Under the pieces are notes generated by a model. That model saw only the letters and a list, made by a program, of their open reading frames with translations, ran no database searches and was not told the origin of the DNA. From contig CM060199.1 in NCBI GenBank assembly GCA_030562195.1, forward strand, positions 42,350,722 to 42,414,721: a DNA stretch of 64,000 nt, given 5' to 3'. Each line of letters begins with the position of its first letter. Positions within the stretch are counted from its first letter, which is position 1. A program made the translations under genes and the position numbers. Source of the DNA: Nipponacmea schrenckii. Taxonomy: Eukaryota; Mollusca; Gastropoda; Lottiidae. Below, in pieces: positions 11,581 through 23,600 of this stretch.

Positions 11581-11966
11581 CCTCTGCGTTTGGAATCTAA
11601 ACCTCATAGTTGCGGCTAGTTGCCACCAGACACACCCCGCTCCCATAAAGTCTGGCCTCTGATGATTAAGTACGTCTCTAAAAGATGTAAAGAATATCAT
11701 GATTTGAATAATACACAAACTATAAATGTACATAAAACAATGAACACCACCACCACGGATAGACCACTCTACTCCTCAACCCTTCAAACCACAAACAGAA
11801 ATATCCAACAAACAACAATATACAGAACAACAAACAAACAAGCGCACAGCAAAAGCCGACCATCTATAAATCGCCAAGACCAGCGACAAACAAACAAACA
11901 ACAACAGACCAAAGACAACACTCAATAACCAACAAAAAAAAAAAAATAATAATAAAAAGAAAAAAA
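11581..11966. other. no recognised feature; A-rich simple sequence at the right
   Basis: A plus-strand frame at 11620-11928 is rich in Thr, Gln and Asn and derives from an ACAAAC-rich tract; I do not regard it as a gene. An A-rich run with (AAT) repeats (11935-11966) leads straight into repeat family beta. Confidence 0.5.
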
Positions 11967-13023
11967 CTAGAATTGCTTACAATTATGAACGTATTTCGAG
12001 AGCCTTAAAATATTGTCTAGGCTAAATTTGCAATAACCTACATCTAGACAATATATTGAATATCATTTGACCTAGTTTTCAAACTCATAAAATAATTAGG
12101 TCACACCTTCCGTAACGGCGAAAATATGAAAATTATCAATTTTCGCTGTATTTAAGTAAACTTATCTCTATGAATTTTTTAAGTAAGCCAAATTAAAAAA
12201 TACCTACTCGTAGACAATATATTGAATATTATTTGACTTAATTTTCAAGGTCATAGATTAAGTGGGTCACACCTTCCGTAGCCGTTAAAGTGACCTAATT
12301 TTGAACAAATCGAAATTTTAATAATTCGAAAAAAAAAAAAAATACGAAATTTAAAAATAGGCCTCCTAGAAAAGGTCTATCAATAGTGTCTGAATTTTGG
12401 CTTTAAGAATTGTAATGAAAATTCAAAATGGCGGCCGATATGGCAGCTTGACTAAATTATTTAGGTCAAATCGAATACTATTGACAAGTTATTTATAAAA
12501 CAGTTTTCATTTTTCACCTAGCTGTTATAGACCGGAAGTTACGTAATTACGTCATTTGAGGCTAAACCGGTAGTCGAATTCTTTTTTCAAAATTTTTCAA
12601 AAATCATAATCATATTAACTGGTAAAGTTTCAAAATTTTACCATTTATTTTAAACGAGAAATCACGGTCTGAAATTTTTGCCGATGACCCTTGAATATAG
12701 AATTGCAAATCGTGGGTAAAAGATTTAACCGAATTGCATATAACCTATAGTTGTTAATTGACAAATACATTGAAGTTTTCAAATCTGAAAATAAACTTGC
12801 TAAAGCAAAAAAAACTCAACTTTCGGTTCTCACTTCCGGTAAGAGGTTTTGTTTTATTTCATAATAGAAATCATTCTAAGATCAACTGTAGATTTAGAAT
12901 TTCTATACATTTTACCAGTTTGTCTGTAAACTCATCCGAGAATTTCCAAAAAAAATAAAAAAATATAATAATCCGAACAATTACAATACGTTTTCGACCA
13001 AAGTCGAAAAACGTAAAAAAAAA
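11967..13023 (+). repeat. repeat family beta, copy A
   Basis: The unit begins CTAGAATTGCTTACAATT, where the first bases can form a small AATTG/CAATT stem. It ends in the hairpin at 12988-13014 followed by A's. It contains ACGTATTTCGAG near its 5' end, AAAATGGCGGCCGATATGG near 12430, and CCGGAAGTTACGTAATTACGTCA near 12533. Copy B at 22401-23600 matches along the full length. Copy A lacks a short segment near 12380 that copy B retains. No protein-coding potential is visible. Confidence 0.9.
12988..13014 (+). other. 3' hairpin of family beta, copy A
   Basis: ACGTTTTCGAC, loop CAAA, GTCGAAAAACGT: an 11-bp stem with one bulged A. It sits immediately before the terminal A-run of the unit. Confidence 0.8.
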
Positions 13024-13780
13024 CATAGACCAAATACTAAGCACAAGTGGCCATCCTGGAAATTGATTCTGTAAAAATCTACTATCTCAATTTTCAGCAT
13101 TATCACACTCAGATTTTCTTAAATCTTAAATCAGGTATGTGTTACACATTCTAAAACCATATAAAAAACATCCACGAATTTTATTAGCTTTTAATTTGTT
13201 TTTAAAGTTAAAAACTAGAGAATAAACTAACAATTTTAAAAACTAGTATTCTACTTTTAACTTGTAATAACTTTATAATGATTAATAGTACTAAATGATA
13301 TCTGATAACCTATAATAAATAGTTAATTCAACAATATTTCAGTGTAAAATTGTAATTTTTCCTTCAAAAACAAACACAATTTTTAAATATTTGCAATATT
13401 TAAAATTTTTGCTTCTAAAGGTTATGACGTCACGTCATTGTTTTACTATAACGTCCGCGTTATCACTATATAACAAAATGTGGCTAATTTTTATTGTCAC
13501 TTTTAATTTAGGAGTCGAGTGGAACGGTCATAAAAGGTACGTTAGATTTGTGTTTCAAATTTTTGTTTCGAGTCTTTAGTTTTATTTCAACTTTTGTTTG
13601 CAACAATATTGAAATTCTAAACTCGTATACAGTCATTATCATAATATTTTGGTGGAGTCCTGTATGAGCTTGTGCAGTATAAATGTTGGCACATTGTAGT
13701 CATAAATTCGCTCTAATGACTGCATCAACTCGTCTCTAAATTTCACGTTCCTTTTCAAAAAGCTTTTTGACCATTTTCTT
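13024..13780. other. non-coding, A+T-rich, no recognised feature
   Basis: Short frames here (for example 13391-13579) show no motif or codon pattern that would support a gene. No repeat partner elsewhere in the window was noticed. Confidence 0.5.
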
Positions 13781-14150
13781 AAAAGATTATTGACTTAAAG
13801 ATTAACTGATTATTATTATTATTGTCCTTAAAGGTTTACTGCTCATTGCCGTAAAAGTTTATTGATTATTGTCCTAAAAGTTAATTGATCATTGCCCTAA
13901 TAGTTATCTTATCATTGCCTTAATAGTTTACTGATTATTGCCTTAATAGTTTACAGATCATTATCCTAAAAGCTTATTAATTATTGTCCTTAAAGTTTAC
14001 TGATCATTGCCCTATAATGTTATTTGTAAGGCGTTTTGTTTGTTAGCTTGGTAAACAGATTTTAGCCTATCGAATGTCGTGATAGAAATTGTAAAATTGT
14101 ATTTAATGGAGAACCCTCTATGAAAGACTTGCGCCTATGGTACTTCAACA
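13781..14150. repeat. decayed 23-bp minisatellite plus flank, copy 3
   Basis: Degenerate units (CCTAAAAGTTAATTGATCATT and similar) at 13781-14030 are followed by the same GCTTGGTAAACAGAT... ACTTGCGCCTAT block seen at 11460-11580. Same orientation as the other two arrays. Confidence 0.8.
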
Positions 14151-14420
14151 GACCAGACCAACAGACCAAGTGTAATGCCTCGCCCACATGGTGGAGCCTA
14201 AGATTGAGCTTAAACGGTCGATTGGTAAGAGTTTATTGATGCAATCATAACCGTAAAAGGCTGAAAGTACAAAATGAATAAGGATGTACAAACAGCAAAT
14301 GAAATAATAAATTGAAATAATAAAAGTAATAAAGCCTTGAGAATGTGGATGATTTAAGAAAAATGATGCAATGACAATCTTAAGAACATAGCAGACATGG
14401 GCTTCCGTACAAATAATATA
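14151..14420. other. unique spacer before the repeat array
   Basis: Nothing recognisable. Its right edge (AATAATATA before CTAG at 14421) is the left flank of the first tandem array. This shows that CTAGA belongs to the 5' end of the unit and not to the 3' end of a preceding one. Confidence 0.5.
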
Positions 14421-15826
14421 CTAGAGCCACACGTGGCACAGAGTGGGACTTTGCTAACGTCGCAAATTGCAACAAACAGACAGAAACATCTGATTTTCTG
14501 GGATAAACTGGCCAAAGCAATAAGGTATCTGTGTGCAAGGTAATTTAAAAAAAAAACTTATTTCCTACAAACGTAATACGCTGACCCATATATATGGAAA
14601 ACTGAAAATTTACCCGGATGTGCCACGCCCATCTAATTCTTTTCAGCGTGAATGTAATCACATTCAAAATGTATATTCACAGTACAAATTTGAAGTTTGT
14701 ACATCCAATAGATCACGAGATATACACACATAAATTTCAAAAAAACGTAAATACGGCAAATTGTACTTTTATTTTCAAAAATCAAAAATTTCAATTTTCA
14801 TTTTAAAAACTTTTGTTATAGATCGTTGGAAAGAGGACAAAAAACAATCTAAGAATCTAAAAAAAATTTAAAACTCTAAATTAAATTTGGTCATGCTCTA
14901 GAGCAGTCCAAAGTTGCGAATTTGGCTGTTTTCGGGCAGCTATAAAACCGGAAGTTGACGTCAGAGGTCAAAGGTCAAAGTATCAACTGATAGCCAAGGT
15001 CAATGACCTTTGACCTACCAAAGGTCAAAGTCACCAAAGGTCAAGGTCACGAGAAATAAGCCTCCAAACTTTGAAAAAAATTTAACCGGATGTTGCAAAA
15101 ATGCAAAAGCAAAATTCAAAAATCGGCTCCCACAGTTTTTTTCGTAATCGACTGAAAATACAAGAAATGTAAACATCACGGAAATTAGACATAACCCTGA
15201 GGCCCCATTTTGAGTTTTTCAAAAAAGTAACATTTCAAGATGGCGGCCAAAATTTCACTTCCGGTTCGGATTTTTTCTTCTTCGTTTTTTTTTTTTCTAA
15301 TTTAATTTAAAATTGACATAAATTTTGTTGCGATACATCAATTACAGCACAAGTAGGTCAACCGGAAGTTTAAACCCGTTTTACGTTAAAACCGGAAATG
15401 AAGCAAAATTTTTGACTCTGCCAATGTTTTTAAATTCATGACACTTGAAGGCACCCAAAATTTTTAGATCAATCGGTCTTAAAATGGCAAAGTTGCAAAA
15501 AAGTGCAAAATACGGAAAAAAAATGTGTGCTACGAATTTTCGAATTTCGAATTTTTTCAACTGCTATCTTGTTTGAAACTAGTTCAAGTTTTTAAAAAAG
15601 CAAACCCGAAGACAATCGATCAAAAATTGCGACATCTAGAGCCATTTTCCTACTTTTTTGGTTAGTTGCAACGCAGCACTTCTGGTCTTGCAAAAAAGTT
15701 CCATTTTATATTTATGCAACACGTTGCCACTATAGAAGGTCTAGAGAAGTTGTGAAAAAATTGCAACTATTGTAGCCTAGGCACAGTGAGGTGTGTAAAT
15801 TTCGAAAAAAAAAAAAAAAAAAAAAA
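14421..15826 (+). repeat. repeat family alpha, unit U1 (1406 bp)
   Basis: Begins CTAGAGCCACACGTGGCAC, with a GCCAC/GTGGC mini-stem, then GTGGGACTTTGCTAACG. Landmarks in order are CCACGCCCATCT (14624), a CCGGAAGTTGACGTCA segment with clustered AGGTCA words (14948-15055), AAGATGGCGGCC (15238), GGTCAACCGGAAG (15356), and TAAATTTCG followed by a poly(A) run ending at 15826. The next unit starts directly. The 3' hairpin present in other alpha units is absent here. No gene is evident; a short open frame at 14533-14733 recurs in other units. Confidence 0.92.
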
Positions 15827-17855
15827 CTAGAGCCACACGTGGCACAGAGTGGGACTTTGCTAACGTTGCAAAATTGCAACAAACAGGCCGAAAAATCTGA
15901 TTTTCTGGGAGAAACTGGCCAAAGCAACGAGGTATCTGTGTGCAAAGAATTTTTTGGAAAAATGTTATTTTCTACAGATGTAAAGCGCTGACCGATATAA
16001 CTAGTAAATTGGAAGTTTACCCGTATGTGCCACGCCCATCTAATTTACTTTTGCGTAAATCTAATCTTATACAAAATATATATTCATGGTACAAATTTGA
16101 AGCTTGTACATCTAATAGATCACGAGATATACACAAATACGTTTCAAAAAAGCAAAATGTACTTTAATTTTAAAAGTCCAAAAATTAAATTTTCATTTTT
16201 AAAAAATTTTGTTGTGCATCGCTGGAAAGAGGACAAAAGGCGCCTTCGGAATGTGAAAAAAATAACCCTCTAAATTAATTAGGTCACGCTCTAGAGCAGT
16301 CCAACGTTGCAAATTTTGCTGCTTTCGAGCAGCTATAAAACCGGAAATAGACGTCAGAAGTCTAATGCCAAATTGTCAACTGATAGCTAAAGTCAGTGAC
16401 CAATGACCTTGTAAAGGTCAAAGGGCACCGAAAGGGCAAAGTCACTAGAAACAAGCCCCCAAACTAAAAAAAAAACTGATTTTTTGCAAATGTCGCAAAA
16501 TTGCAACAAACAGGTAGAAACATTTGATTTTTTGGGATAAACTGGCCAAAGTAATGAGATATATGTATGCAAAGGGACTTTTTTGAAAAATGTTATTTAC
16601 TGCAGCCGTAATTCGCTGACCGATATAAATGGTAAATTTGAAGTTCACCCGGATGTGCCACGCCCATTTCGTTTTTTTGGAGGGGAATCTAATCATATTC
16701 AAAATGTATATTCACAGTAAAAAATTTTAAGCTTGTACAGCTAATAGATCACGAGATATACACACATACATTTCAAGGAAGCGAAAATACGGCAAAATGT
16801 ACTTTTCTTTGCAAAAATCAAAAAATTCAATTTTCATTTTAATAAAATTTTGGTAAATATCGTTGGAAAGAGCACAAAAAACAATCTAAGAATCTGAAAA
16901 AATTAACACTCTAAATTAATTAGGTCACGCTCTGGAGCAGCCCAAAGTTGCGAATTTTGCTGTTTTCGGGCAGCTATAAAAACCCGGGAAATAGACGTCG
17001 GAGGTCAAAGTTCAAAGTATCAACTGATAGCCAAGGTCTATGACCTTTGACCTACTAAAGGTCATGGTCACCAAAGGTCAAGGTCACGATAAATAAGCCC
17101 CCAAACTTCAAAAAAAATTTAACCGGATGTTGCAAAAAAGCAAAAGCAAAATTCAAAAATCGATTTCCAACATTTTGATCGCAATCGACTAAGCTTTCCA
17201 GAAATATAAACATCACACAAATCGCTCTTACCGAGAGGCCCCATTTTGAGTTTTACAAAAAAGTGACATTTCAAGATGGCGGCTAATGTTTCACTTCCGG
17301 TCCGGATTTTTTCTGCTTCGTTTTTTTTTCTTCCAATTTAATTAGGATTGACATAAAATTTTTTTGCGATACATCAATTACAGCACAAGTAGGTCAACCG
17401 GAAGTTTAAACCCGTTTTACGTTGACATCGGAAATGAAGCAAAAATTTTGACTCTGCCAATATTTTCATATTCGTAACACTTGAAGGCACCCAAATTTTC
17501 AGATCAATCGGTCTAAAAATAGCAAAGTTGCAAAAATGTGCAAAATACGGCAAAAAAATCTGTGCTATGAATTTTCGAATTTCGAAATTTTTTAACTGCT
17601 ATCTTGTTGGAAATTGTTTCAAGTTTTCAAAAATGCAAACCCGAAAAAAATCGATCAAAAATTGCGACTTCTAGAGCTACTGACCGACTTTTTAGGCATG
17701 TTGCAATGCAGCACTTCCGGTTTTGCAAAAATGTTCCATTTTATATTTATGCAACACGTCGCCACTACAGAAGGTCTAGAGAAGTTGATATACTGCTGCA
17801 ACTATTGCAGTCTAGGCGCAGTGGGGTGTGTAAATTTCGAAAAAAAAAAAAAAAA
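15827..17855 (+). repeat. repeat family alpha, unit U2 with internal duplication (2029 bp)
   Basis: Same 5' and 3' landmarks as U1. The first part of the unit (about 15845-16475) is repeated at about 16485-17110 without the CTAGAGCCACACGTGG head, which explains the extra 620 bp. Ends in TAAATTTCG plus poly(A) at 17855 with no hairpin. Confidence 0.9.
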
Positions 17856-19463
17856 CTAGATCCCCAGGCTTCGCGAGGTTCTGACGCAGTGCGTAGCAGT
17901 TTTGATATACGCTTTAAAACTGCCCCACAAAGTATCAGTAGAACACTAACGTTATTTTACAGCTTATAAGTCGTTTTATTTCAAAGCATAATCGGTTCGC
18001 TGAAACTCGTGTCATGTAGATCGCCCAAACGCAAAATTCAAGAAACAGCTTTTCACGATGAAATTCGAAATTTTCAAATGGTGGTAAAACGAAAAGTATA
18101 CATCGTACAACAAAATATAATATATCAATGGATAGATCTTATCGGGGGCTATCACATTTTTGTTGCTCACAAGGTCACCAAAATTCAAGGTTAAATTATA
18201 CGACCATTCGAAGTTTTTATATATTACTTTCGGTTAAAATATCAAAATCAAAATCAAAATTTAAAAAATCGGTTTCCAAATATAATTCACGAATCGATAT
18301 AACATTCTATACACATCAAAATTACACGAATCGTAACATCTACAGATGCCCAATTTCGATTTAAAGAAAATTACGCACAGTTAGTAGAAAAGAAAATATA
18401 AAATTTCCAAATTTTAAAAAGGGCGCATTTTTGGTGGAAAAATGTTGTTTTATATATCATTACCAAGAGCAGATAAACCCTTATAAGATTCAATTTAATT
18501 ATTTGTTATTTATAAATTAGATCACGTGACAGAGCTCTTTAAAAAATAAAAATTGCAAATTTCAATCGGCTAAAAAACCGGAAGTTATCATCGGACAACA
18601 CAAATGAACATATCAGTGGATAGATATCATCAAGGAGAATAAATCATGTTCAGGTCACACGGTCACCAAAGGTCAAGGTCACAAAATATGGGCCTTTAAA
18701 GTTTTTGACATTCCCAAAAAATATTAAAATGGAAAAAAAAGAAAATACAAATCCAAATTCAAAAATCGGCTCCCAAATAAAGTTGCGCAATCGACTTTAG
18801 TCATTAGATACGTAAAAATAACGAAAATTGCTCTATCCCCTGAATTTAAATTTTTAAAAATTTTACAAAAGTTTGACATTTCAATATGGCGGCTTATCAT
18901 TTGTTTCCGGTCCGGATTTTTTCATCTTCGTTTTTTTGTATGACTATTTCTAGCATATTGCAAAAAGAATTTTTGAAATATCTTGAAAATTCCGGAAATT
19001 GATTTTTAAATTTTAAAAGCGAATAACTTAAAAACCGGAAGTGATTTCAAAAATTTTAAAAGATAGATTTTAATTGCATTAATAGTGTCTATATACCTGT
19101 AAGTTTTCGGATGCATCGGAATAAAATTGTAGAATTTGAAAAAAACGAAAAAATTGAAAAAAAAAAAGTCAGCTACAAAAGTAATGAAATAAGCAGTTTG
19201 AAACTGCATTTATGTAGCTAGTATTTAAAAAGAAGCTAGCAAAAGAAGTTCTGTCAAAATCAGATGATAAATAGAGGTAATAAACAGCAATAATCAAAAA
19301 GCCGCCATTGCCCACAGCTCGTATCCGGTTGCTTTTAATGACGTCATTTTACATTTATAAAATACAAGTCACACAGTTTGAATAGGCAATAACAACAGGT
19401 AGTTTGTGGCAAGTTGCCTTCTACGAAAACAATCGAGGGTAAAATTCGAAAAAAAAAAAAAAA
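17856..19463 (+). repeat. repeat family gamma, unit U3
   Basis: Begins CTAGATCCCCAGGCTTCGCG, then GACGCAGTGCGTAGC. It contains GATCGCCCAAACGC (18020), AGGTCACCAAAGGTCAAGG (18653), CAATATGGCGGC (18883) and ACCGGAAGTGATTTC (19035). It ends AAATTCG plus poly(A) at 19463. It aligns with 61440-62710 of the second array, which defines family gamma. Its 3' hairpin is missing. Confidence 0.82.
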
Positions 19464-20845
19464 CTAGAGCCACACGTGGCACAGAGTGGGACTTTGCTAA
19501 CGTCGCAAATTGCAACAAACAGACAGAAACATCTGATTTTCTGGGATAAACTGGCCAAAGCAATAAGGTATCTGTGTGCAAGGAAATTTTAAAAAAAAAA
19601 CTTATTTCCTACAAACGTAATACGCTGACCCATATATATGGAAAACTGAAAATTTACCCGGATGTGCCACGCCCATCTAATTCTTTTCAGCGTGAATCTA
19701 ATCACATTCAAAATATATATTCACAGTACAAATTTGAAGTTTGTCCATCCAATAGATCACGAGATATACACACATACATTTAAAAAAAACGTAAATACGG
19801 CAAAATGTACTTTTATTTTCAAAAATCAAAAATTTCAATTTTCATTTTAAAAACTTTTTTTATACATCGCTAGAAAGAGGACAAAAAGCACCTTAAGAAT
19901 CTAAAAAAATTAACCCTCTAAATTAATTAGGTCACACTCTAGAGCAGTCCAAAGTTGCGAATTTTGTCGTTTTCAGGCAGCTATAAAACCGGAAGTTGAT
20001 GTCTAAGGTCAAAGGTCAAAGTGTCAACTAATAGCCAAGGGTAATTACCTTTGACCTACTAAAGGTCAAAGTCACCAAAGGTCAAGGTCACGAGAAATAA
20101 GCCCCCAAACTTCGAAAAAATTCAACCGGATGTTGCAAAATTGCAAAAGCGAAATTCAAAAATCGGCTCCCACAGTTTTTTTCGTAATCGACTAAAGCTA
20201 CAAGAAATGTAAACATCGCGGAAATTAGACATTACCCTGAGGCCCCATTTTGAGTTTTACAAAAAAGTGACATTTCAAGATGGCGGCCAAAGTTTCACTT
20301 CCGGTCCGGATTTTTTCTTCTTCATTTTTTTGTCTTCTAATTTAATTAAGATTGACATAAATTTTGTTGCGATACATCAATTACAGCACAAGTAGGTCAA
20401 CCGGAAGTTTAAACCCTTTTTACGTTGAAACCGGAAATGAAGCAAAAAATTTTTACTCTGCCAATGTTTTTATATTCATGACACTTGAAGGCACACAAAT
20501 TTTCAGATCAATCGGTCTTAAAAAAGCAAAGTTGCAAAAATGTGCAAAATACGGCAAAAAAATGTGTGCTACGAATTTTCGAATTTCGAAATTTTTCAAC
20601 TGCTATCTTGTTGGGAAAATTTTTTCAAGTTTCTAAAAATGCAAACCCGAAGAAAATCGATCAATAATTGCGACTTCTAGAGCCACTGACCGACTTTTTA
20701 GGCATGTCGCAACGCAGCACTTATGGTTTTGCAAAAATGTTCCAATTTATATTTAATAGAAACGTCGCCACAACAGAAGGTTTAGAGAAGTTGTGAAATT
20801 GCTGCAACTATTGCAGCCTAGGCTGTGTGAGGTGTGTAAATTTCG

Positions 20846-20877
<32 letters not shown>
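19464..20877 (+). repeat. repeat family alpha, unit U4 (1414 bp)
   Basis: Full-length alpha unit with all landmarks in order: CTAGAGCCACACGTGG, CCACGCCCATCT, the CCGGAAGTTGATGTC plus AGGTCA cluster (19988-20095), CAAGATGGCGGCC (20276), GGTCAACCGGAAG (20394), TAAATTTCG and a poly(A) run of about 30 ending at 20877. No hairpin. Confidence 0.92.
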
Positions 20878-20879
<2 letters not shown>

Positions 20880-22258
20880 AGAGCCACTTGTGGCACAGAG
20901 TGGGACTTTGCTAACGTCGCAAAATTTCAACAAACAGGCCGAAACATCTGATTTTCTGGGGGAAAGTGGGCCCAAAACAACGAGGTATCCGTGTGCAAAG
21001 TACTTTTTTGAAAAAAATTATTTCCTACAGACGTAATTCGCTTACCCATATAAATGGCAAATTGGAAGTTTACCCCGGGTGTGCCACGCCCATCTCATTT
21101 TTTTTGGCGTGAATCTAATCACATTCTAAATGTATATTCACAGTACAAATTTGAAGCTTGTACATCTAATGGATCACGAGATATACACACATACATTTCA
21201 AAAAGCGAAAATACTGCAAAATGTACCTTTATTTTCAAAAATCAAAAAATTCAATTTTCATTTTAAAATTTTTTGTTATACATTGCTGGAAAGATGTTAG
21301 AAAGTACCTTAAGAATCTGAAAAAAATAACACTCTAAATTAATTAGGTCAAGCTCTAGAGCATTCCAAAGTTGCGAATTTCGCTGTTTTCGCGCAGCTAT
21401 AAAACCGGAAGTTGACATCGGAGGTCAAAGGTCAAAGTATCAACTGATAGCCAAGGTCAATGACCTTTGACCTACCAAAGGTCAAAGTCACCAAAGGTCA
21501 AGGTCACGAGAAATAAGCCTCCAAACTTTGAAAAAATTCAACCGGATGTTGCAAAAATGCAAAAGCAAAATTCAAAAATCGGCTCCCACAGTTTTTTTCG
21601 TAATCGACTGAAGCTACAAGAAATGTAAACATCACGGAAATTAGACATAACCCTGAGACCCCATTTTGAGTTTTACAAAAAAGTAACATTTCAAGATGGC
21701 GGCCAAAGTTTCACTTCCGGTTCGGATTTTTTCTTCTTCGTTTTTTTGTCTTCTAATTTAATTAAGATTGACATAAATTTTGTTGCGCTACATCAATTAC
21801 AGCACAAGTAGGTCAACCGGAAATTTAAACCCTTTTTACGTTGAAACCGGAAATAAAGCAAAAATTTTGACTCTGCCAATGTTTTTAAATTCATGACACT
21901 TGAAGGCACCCAAATTTTCAGATCAATCGGTCTTAAAAAAGCAAAGTTGCAAAAAAGTGCAAAATACGGCAAAAAAATGTGTGCTACGAATTTTCGAATT
22001 TTGAATTTTTTCAACTGCTATCTTTTTTTAAACTAGTTCAAGTTTCTAAAAAAGCAAACCCGAAGAAAATCGATCAAAAATTGCGACATCTAGAGCCATT
22101 TTCCTACTTTTTTGGTTAGTTGCAACGCAGCACTTCTGGTTTTGCAAAAAAGATCCATTTTATATTTATGCAACACGTTGCCACTATAGAAGGTCTAGAG
22201 AATTTGTGAAAAAATTGCAACTATTGTAGCCTAGGCACAGTGAGGTGTGTAAATTTCG

Positions 22259-22300
<42 letters not shown>

Positions 22301-22316
22301 CAAACCGAAAACAAAC

Positions 22317-22342
22317 TGGGACTTTGCGGTAGCAAAGTCCCA
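22317..22342 (+). other. alpha 3' hairpin, first copy in U5
   Basis: Perfect 11-bp stem: TGGGACTTTGC, loop GGTA, GCAAAGTCCCA. The left arm repeats the GTGGGACTTTGC word found near the 5' end of alpha units. Confidence 0.9.
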
Positions 22343-22366
22343 CAAAAAGACAAACCGAAAACAAAC

Positions 22367-22392
22367 TGGGACTTTGCGGTAGCAAAGTCCCA
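22367..22392 (+). other. alpha 3' hairpin, second copy in U5
   Basis: Identical to the hairpin at 22317, 50 bp downstream. This is the only place in the window where the tail is duplicated in tandem. Confidence 0.9.
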
Positions 22393-23516
22393 CAAAAAAA
22401 CTAGAATTGCTTACAATTATGAACGTATTTCGAGAGCCTTAAAATATTATGTAGGCTAAATTTGCAATTACCTACATCTAGACAATATATTGAATATCAT
22501 TTGACCTAGTTTTCAAAGTCATAAAATAATTAGGTCACACCTTCCGTAACGGTTAATGATGGCGAAAATATGAAAATTATCAATTTTTGCTATATTTAAG
22601 TACACTTATCTCTATGAATTTTTTAAGTAAGCCAAAATTAAAAAATATCTACTCGTAGACAATATATTGAATATTATTTAACCTAATTTTCAAGGTCATA
22701 GATTAAGTGGGTCACACCTTCCGTAGCCGTTAAAGTGACCTAATTTTGAAAAAATCGAAATTTAAATAATTCGAAAGAAAATACGAAATTTGAAAATCGG
22801 TCTCCAAGAAAAGGTAGATAATGATCCATTGTATCTATGTGCTAAATTTCATCAAAATCGGTCTATCAGTAGTGTCTGAATTTCGGATTTAAGAATTGTA
22901 ACAAAAATTCAAAATGGCGGCCGATATGGCAGCTTGACCTAATTATTTAGGTCAAATCAATTACTATTGACAAGTTATTTATAAAACAGTTTTCACTTTT
23001 CACCTAGCAGTTATAGACCGGAAGTTACGTAATTACGTCATTTGAGGCTAAACCGGAAGTAGAATTTTTTTTTCACATTTTTTCAAAAATTATAATCATA
23101 TCGCCTATCAACTGGTAAAGTTTCAAAATTTTACCATTTATATTAAAGGAGAAATCACGGTCTGAAATTTTTGCCCATGACCCTTGAGTATTGAATTGCA
23201 AATCGTGGGTAAAATATTTAACCTAATTGCATAAAACCCATAATTGTTAGTTGACAAATACATTGAAGTTTTCAAATCTGAAAATCCGGTCAAAATCGAA
23301 CGGAAAATAAACTTGCTAAAGCAAAAAAACCTCAACTTCCGGTTCTCACTTCCTGTCAGAGATAGAACTTCCGGTTTTGTTTTATTTGATAATAGAAATC
23401 ATTCTAAGATCAACTGTAGATTTAGAATTTCTGCACCTTTTACCAGTTTGTCTGCAAACTCATCCAAGAATTACAAAAAAAAAAAAAAAAAATAAAATAA
23501 TCCGAACGATTACAAT

Positions 23517-23542
23517 ACGTTTTCGCCAAAGTCGAAATACGT
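23517..23542 (+). other. 3' hairpin of family beta, copy B
   Basis: ACGTTTTCG and GTCGAAATACGT around a CCAAA loop. The right arm (TCGAAATACGT) is the exact complement of ACGTATTTCGA near the 5' end of this unit (about 22423). Confidence 0.8.
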
Positions 23543-23571
23543 AAAAAAGAATTGACAAACCGAAAACAAAC

Positions 23572-23597
23572 TGGGACTTTGCGGTAGCAAAGTCCCA
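23572..23597 (+). other. alpha hairpin closing the first array
   Basis: Same 11-bp stem and GGTA loop as the other alpha hairpins. It is followed by CAA and then by non-repeat sequence, so CACAA is the true 3' edge of the element class. Confidence 0.88.
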
Positions 23598-23600
23598 CAA

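Larger units (their letters stand above)
20878..22400 (+). repeat. repeat family alpha, unit U5, with double hairpin tail
   Basis: Alpha unit beginning CTAGAGCCACTTGTGG. After its poly(A) run (to 22296) it carries two tandem copies of GACAAACCGAAAACAAAC plus the alpha hairpin (22317-22342 and 22367-22392). A short A-run then joins it to the CTAGA of family beta copy B. The AGGTCA cluster is at 21420-21508 and CAAGATGGCGGCC at 21692. Confidence 0.92.
22401..23600 (+). repeat. repeat family beta, copy B, with alpha-type tail
   Basis: Matches copy A (11967-13023) throughout: CTAGAATTGCTTACAATT start, AAAATGGCGGCCGATATGG near 22912, and CCGGAAGTTACGTAATTACGTCA near 23020. It carries its own beta hairpin (23517-23542) and then, after a short A-run, the GACAAACCGAAAACAAAC segment plus the alpha hairpin (23572-23597). 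The array ends with CACAA at 23600, after which unique sequence begins. Confidence 0.92.

Noticed and set aside
11620..11928. 102-codon frame rich in Thr, Gln and Asn
   Set aside because: Derived from ACAAAC-type simple sequence; no start context, domain or conservation in the window.
14421..23600. Array units as processed pseudogenes or tRNA-derived SINEs because of their poly(A) ends
   Set aside because: No tRNA-like A and B boxes or gene homology seen. Hairpins and CTAGA heads at constant spacing fit a different kind of element.
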